DNA of 35,954 nt from assembly GCA_017454355.1 (NCBI GenBank), contig JAFTDD010000074.1, positions 1 through 35,954 on the forward strand. Reading direction: 5' to 3'. The position numbers and the translations under genes were made by a program. Of the stretch, positions 33,928 to 35,954 are shown piece after piece (within the stretch, counting starts at the first letter, position 1; every line of letters starts with the position of its first letter). Under the pieces are notes generated by a model. It was given only the letters and a program-made list of their open reading frames with translations. It had not been told where the DNA came from and did not search any database. This stretch comes from Muribaculaceae bacterium (GTDB taxonomy: Bacteria > Bacteroidota > Bacteroidia > Bacteroidales > Muribaculaceae).

Positions 33928-34534
33928 TGTTGAGTTTGCCCTTGATATAATCGGTGATGAGGTTGATGGCCACCTCGTTGTGGCCGCCCTCAGGCACGAT
34001 GATGTTGGCGTGACGCTTGGCCGGCTCGATGTGCAGCATGTGCATGGGTTTGAGCACACGCTGATAGCGCTCGATGACCTCTTCGGCTGTGCGTCCGCGC
34101 TCAACGACGTCGCGCGCGATGACACGGATGAGGCGGTCGTCGGCGTCGGCGTCGACAAACACTTTAATGTCCATCATTTTGCGGAGTCTGGGGTCGCTCA
34201 ACACGAGGATGCCCTCGATAACGACGACGTCGTGCGGGTCCATGTGGACGGTTTCGGGCAGTCGCGAGCAGGTGAGGTAACTATAGGTCGGCATCTCGAT
34301 GGGCTGGCCTTTCTTGAGCATCTTCAGGTGCTCGAGCAGCAGGTCCCAGTCAAAGGCCTCGGGCTCGTCGAAGTTGATGTTCTGGCGCTGCTCCACGGGC
34401 ACGTGGCTGGAGTCCTTGTAGTAACTGTCTTGCGAGATGATGCCAACCTCGCCCTGGGGCAGTCGCTCCATAATTTTGCGCACCACGGTTGTCTTGCCCG
34501 AGCCGGTGCCGCCCGCAATACCGATGATTAGCAT
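33917..34534 (-). CDS. udk: Uridine kinase
   Basis: A 205-aa P-loop kinase that phosphorylates uridine and cytidine in pyrimidine salvage. Walker A is GIAGGTGSGKTT (5-16). The family features SQDSYYKD and NFDEPEAFDWDLL are present, followed by the lid region with RDVVERGRTAEEVIERY. Start at MLIIGIAGGTGSG. The gene follows the small HTH gene by 33 bp of GTTAGTC words. The C-terminal residues derive from an array. Confidence 0.95.
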   Translation of the reverse strand: MLIIGIAGGTGSGKTTVVRKIMERLPQGEVGIISQDSYYKDSSHVPVEQRQNINFDEPEAFDWDLLLEHLKMLKKGQPIEMPTYSYLTCSRLPETVHMDPHDVVVIEGILVLSDPRLRKMMDIKVFVDADADDRLIRVIARDVVERGRTAEEVIERYQRVLKPMHMLHIEPAKRHANIIVPEGGHNEVAINLITDYIKGKLNISM

Positions 34535-34538
34535 GATT

Positions 34539-34578
34539 GTTAGTCGTTAGTCGTTAGACATTGGACGTTAGTCGTTGG
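34539..34578. repeat. GTTAGTC word array crossing the stop codon of the small HTH gene
   Basis: GTTAGTCGTTAGTC units interrupted by ACATTGGAC fill the gap between udk and the HTH gene. The HTH stop codon (34568-34570) and its final Asn-Asp codons lie inside the array. Confidence 0.85.
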
Positions 34579-34822
34579 ATTTGGCGAGCACCTCGCGCGC
34601 CATCTCGAGGATAGTGGGGTCGTCGAGGACTACGTAGCCGCCGTCAGGGCCGGGCTCGATGTGGATGCCCATATTGGTTCCGAACTCATAGTTGGAACCG
34701 CCAAAGTAGTTTCTGACCGACTCGTCGGGAATGTTGAGGCGCTCGGCGATGCTGTGAATCGTGCCATCAGGCAACTGATTCTTGATACGGCGCAATTCGT
34801 TGAAAGTGATTGTTGTTGGCAT
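34568..34822 (-). CDS. Small HTH DNA-binding protein conserved in Bacteroidetes
   Basis: An 84-aa protein with an N-terminal helix-turn-helix (about residues 8-40, LPDGTIHSIAERLNIPDESV then RNYFGG) and a conserved C-terminal block IHIEPGPDGGYVVLDDPTIL. I recognise it as a small Bacteroidetes family annotated as DNA-binding; the target is unknown. It has a consensus promoter with a leader of about 33 nt and lies upstream of udk on the same strand. Confidence 0.82.
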   Translation of the reverse strand: MPTTITFNELRRIKNQLPDGTIHSIAERLNIPDESVRNYFGGSNYEFGTNMGIHIEPGPDGGYVVLDDPTILEMAREVLAKSND

Positions 34823-34859
34823 ATAATCGATTATATAGTTATATTAGTTATTGACAGCA

Positions 34860-34891
34860 CAAAGTTACGGCTTTTTTGTTACCTATGCAAA
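34860..34891 (-). promoter_or_regulatory. Consensus promoter TTTG-N20-TAACTTTG for the HTH-udk unit
   Basis: TTTG (34888-34891) and TAACTTTG (34860-34867) on the minus strand have the exact 20-bp spacing expected. The AT-rich leader runs to the ATG at 34822. Confidence 0.75.
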
Positions 34892-34919
34892 TTAAATAAA
34901 GCAAAACTTGCCGTTACTT

Positions 34920-34953
34920 GACCCCGCTCCCATCCTTTGGGAGGGTGGGGAAG
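34920..34953 (-). terminator. CCCTCC/GGGAGG hairpin after the PAP2 gene
   Basis: Directly after the PAP2 stop codon the minus strand has CCCACCCTCCCA...TGGGAGCGGGG, a GC-rich stem with a small loop and a weak downstream T stretch. Similar CCTCC...GGAGGGG sequences occur at about 5535-5566 and 11939-11972, so this may be a mobile palindrome that also terminates transcription. Confidence 0.5.
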
Positions 34954-34955
34954 GG

Positions 34956-35627
34956 CTATAAGAATGTTTGCGCGACGGCGATGAGGAAGATTGCCACCGC
35001 GTTGAGCGTCACGGCGAGCGTCATGACGCGCGCGTCGGCAGTGGTAAACTGTGGCAACGCCCACTCCGAGTGGGTGCGCCGCCCGGCAATAGCCGCAAGC
35101 CATAGCACGAGTGCGGCAGCGGCTGCGCCTACGATGGCTCCACCCAAGATGTCGCCCGGATAATGCACACCCAGATACATGCGGCTGTAGCACACGAGCG
35201 CCGTCCACAACGAGAGCGACAGCGTGAGTGGCACGTAGCGCATAGCGGCGCAGAGCAGCACGGTGACGCCCACGGTGTTGGCGGCATGGCTCGACACGAA
35301 GCCGTATAGACCGCCGCGGTAGTCGTTCACCACGCGCACCATCGCCTCGAGCGATGGCTCATGGGTTGGACGCAGGCGCTCCACGGCGTGCTTGATTATC
35401 GAACTCGACACCTGGTCGGCCACCAGAATCACCAGCGCCACGGCCAGCACCATTGTCACGGCCTGCCGCCACGGTTTGCGTCGCAGGGTGAGCAGCAGCG
35501 CGAGCACCGGCAGTGCCCACGACAATCGGCTCGACACCATCCATAGGGCATGGTCAGCCAGCGCGCCGTGCCAGCCGTTAATGGCCACCAGCATCGACGC
35601 GTCCACTTGTTGCAAATACTCAATCAT
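34956..35627 (-). CDS. PAP2-family membrane phosphatase
   Basis: A 223-aa membrane protein with about five or six helices. Phosphatase motifs: KHAVERLRP (79-87, C1), SSHA (112-115, C2, with His115) and SRMYLGVHYPGD (148-159, C3). Such enzymes dephosphorylate undecaprenyl pyrophosphate, phosphatidylglycerophosphate or lipid A; the exact substrate is not evident. Start at MIEYLQQVDASML. The promoter lies directly against the start codon. Confidence 0.9.
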   Translation of the reverse strand: MIEYLQQVDASMLVAINGWHGALADHALWMVSSRLSWALPVLALLLTLRRKPWRQAVTMVLAVALVILVADQVSSSIIKHAVERLRPTHEPSLEAMVRVVNDYRGGLYGFVSSHAANTVGVTVLLCAAMRYVPLTLSLSLWTALVCYSRMYLGVHYPGDILGGAIVGAAAAALVLWLAAIAGRRTHSEWALPQFTTADARVMTLAVTLNAVAIFLIAVAQTFL

Positions 35628-35631
35628 GCCG

Positions 35632-35662
35632 CAAAGTTACTCAAAAAATCCCTTAATCCAAA
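35632..35662 (-). promoter_or_regulatory. Promoter of the PAP2 gene, leaderless
   Basis: TTTG (35659-35662) and TAACTTTG (35632-35639) with a 19-bp spacer on the minus strand; only 4 bp separate the -7 box from the ATG at 35627, so the mRNA would have no leader or almost none. Confidence 0.7.
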
Positions 35663-35773
35663 AACAATTAATCCTAAATTCCGCAACTCTCTATTTCATC
35701 TCAATAATAATCTCATGTAAAACCCCGTAAAATATTTACTAACGTTACCCGTTGGCAGAATTATATTATCAAT

Positions 35774-35954
35774 TATTGCTGTCCGGTAAAATCCATTAGG
35801 ATTGTCAAAGACTGTAGAGCCTCGCCTTGGCGTGGCCGCAAGCGGCGACAAATGTGAGCCCCATCAGGGGCGACAGTTCCTAGGCGGGGGCGCTAGCCCC
35901 CGTGACTATGGTGTGAGTTTTTTCTCAAACAAAGCCCTGTAAGGGCGACAGAAA
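35774..35954 (-). repeat. Right copy of the 181-bp inverted repeat
   Basis: Reverse complement of 320-500 with 7 mismatches by eye and no gap; it is cut by the window edge. The stretch between the PAP2 promoter and this copy (35663-35773) is AT-rich and shows nothing recognisable. Confidence 0.9.

Overview
The window reads as chromosomal DNA of a Bacteroidales gut bacterium, most likely a Muribaculaceae-type lineage (inference). Reasons: GC-rich genes separated by AT-rich, repeat-laden intergenic DNA; Bacteroidetes promoters of the form TTTG (or TTG)-N19-20-TAnnTTTG; no Shine-Dalgarno sequences; and family markers such as a DUF4290 protein, an archaeal-type ProRS, an AspT-like transporter, a BspA-like LRR protein with a dockerin-like tail, and an S9B dipeptidyl peptidase. 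Nearly all genes are on the minus strand. The exception is a plus-strand block at 5.9-8.7 kb.

Layout. 1-514: GC-rich palindromic repeats, no gene. 515-5473: lipid kinase, AspT-like transporter with a CRP-like protein that has lost its HTH, and hisS. 5922-8712 (+): Ala/Lys-rich lipoprotein, membrane Ser/Thr kinase and a Bacteroidetes-specific partner protein. 8709-14585: accessory zone with a broken WG-repeat gene, a BspA-like LRR protein, an orphan 350-aa protein of unknown function, about 880 bp of non-coding repeats containing a candidate structured RNA, an AAA/DUF4143 ATPase with twin palindromes upstream, and a YafQ-type toxin-antitoxin pair. 15050-35627: mostly housekeeping genes: GH3 hexosaminidase, proS, OmpA-like protein, rimM, DUF4290, tsaB, zinc-ribbon protein, nif3-like, aspS, DPP-IV, bcp, dicarboxylate symporter, AddB-like nuclease, holB, lptB, udk, small HTH protein and PAP2 phosphatase.

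The most unusual content is between the genes. Almost every gap holds a quasi-tandem array of one short word, and the word differs from gap to gap (for example GTTAGTC, GGTTGAGC, CGTGAATT, GTCTATT, AATTACT, AATTCAT, TTCGAATGC, GCTACGT). Many arrays are arranged as inverted arms, some sit inside short terminal inverted repeats like MITEs, and several run into the 3' ends of genes so that they supply the last codons. In the CRP-like gene this coincides with loss of the DNA-binding domain. A 181-bp inverted repeat (about 96% identical) lies near the left end and at the very right edge, suggesting that an assembly contig broke at dispersed repeats.

The housekeeping genes do not form one pathway. 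Local units are AspT-like transporter/CNBD protein, zinc-ribbon/Nif3, addB-holB (1-nt overlap) with lptB upstream, small HTH/udk, antitoxin/toxin, and kinase/partner. No transposase, integrase, CRISPR array, rRNA or tRNA was recognised.
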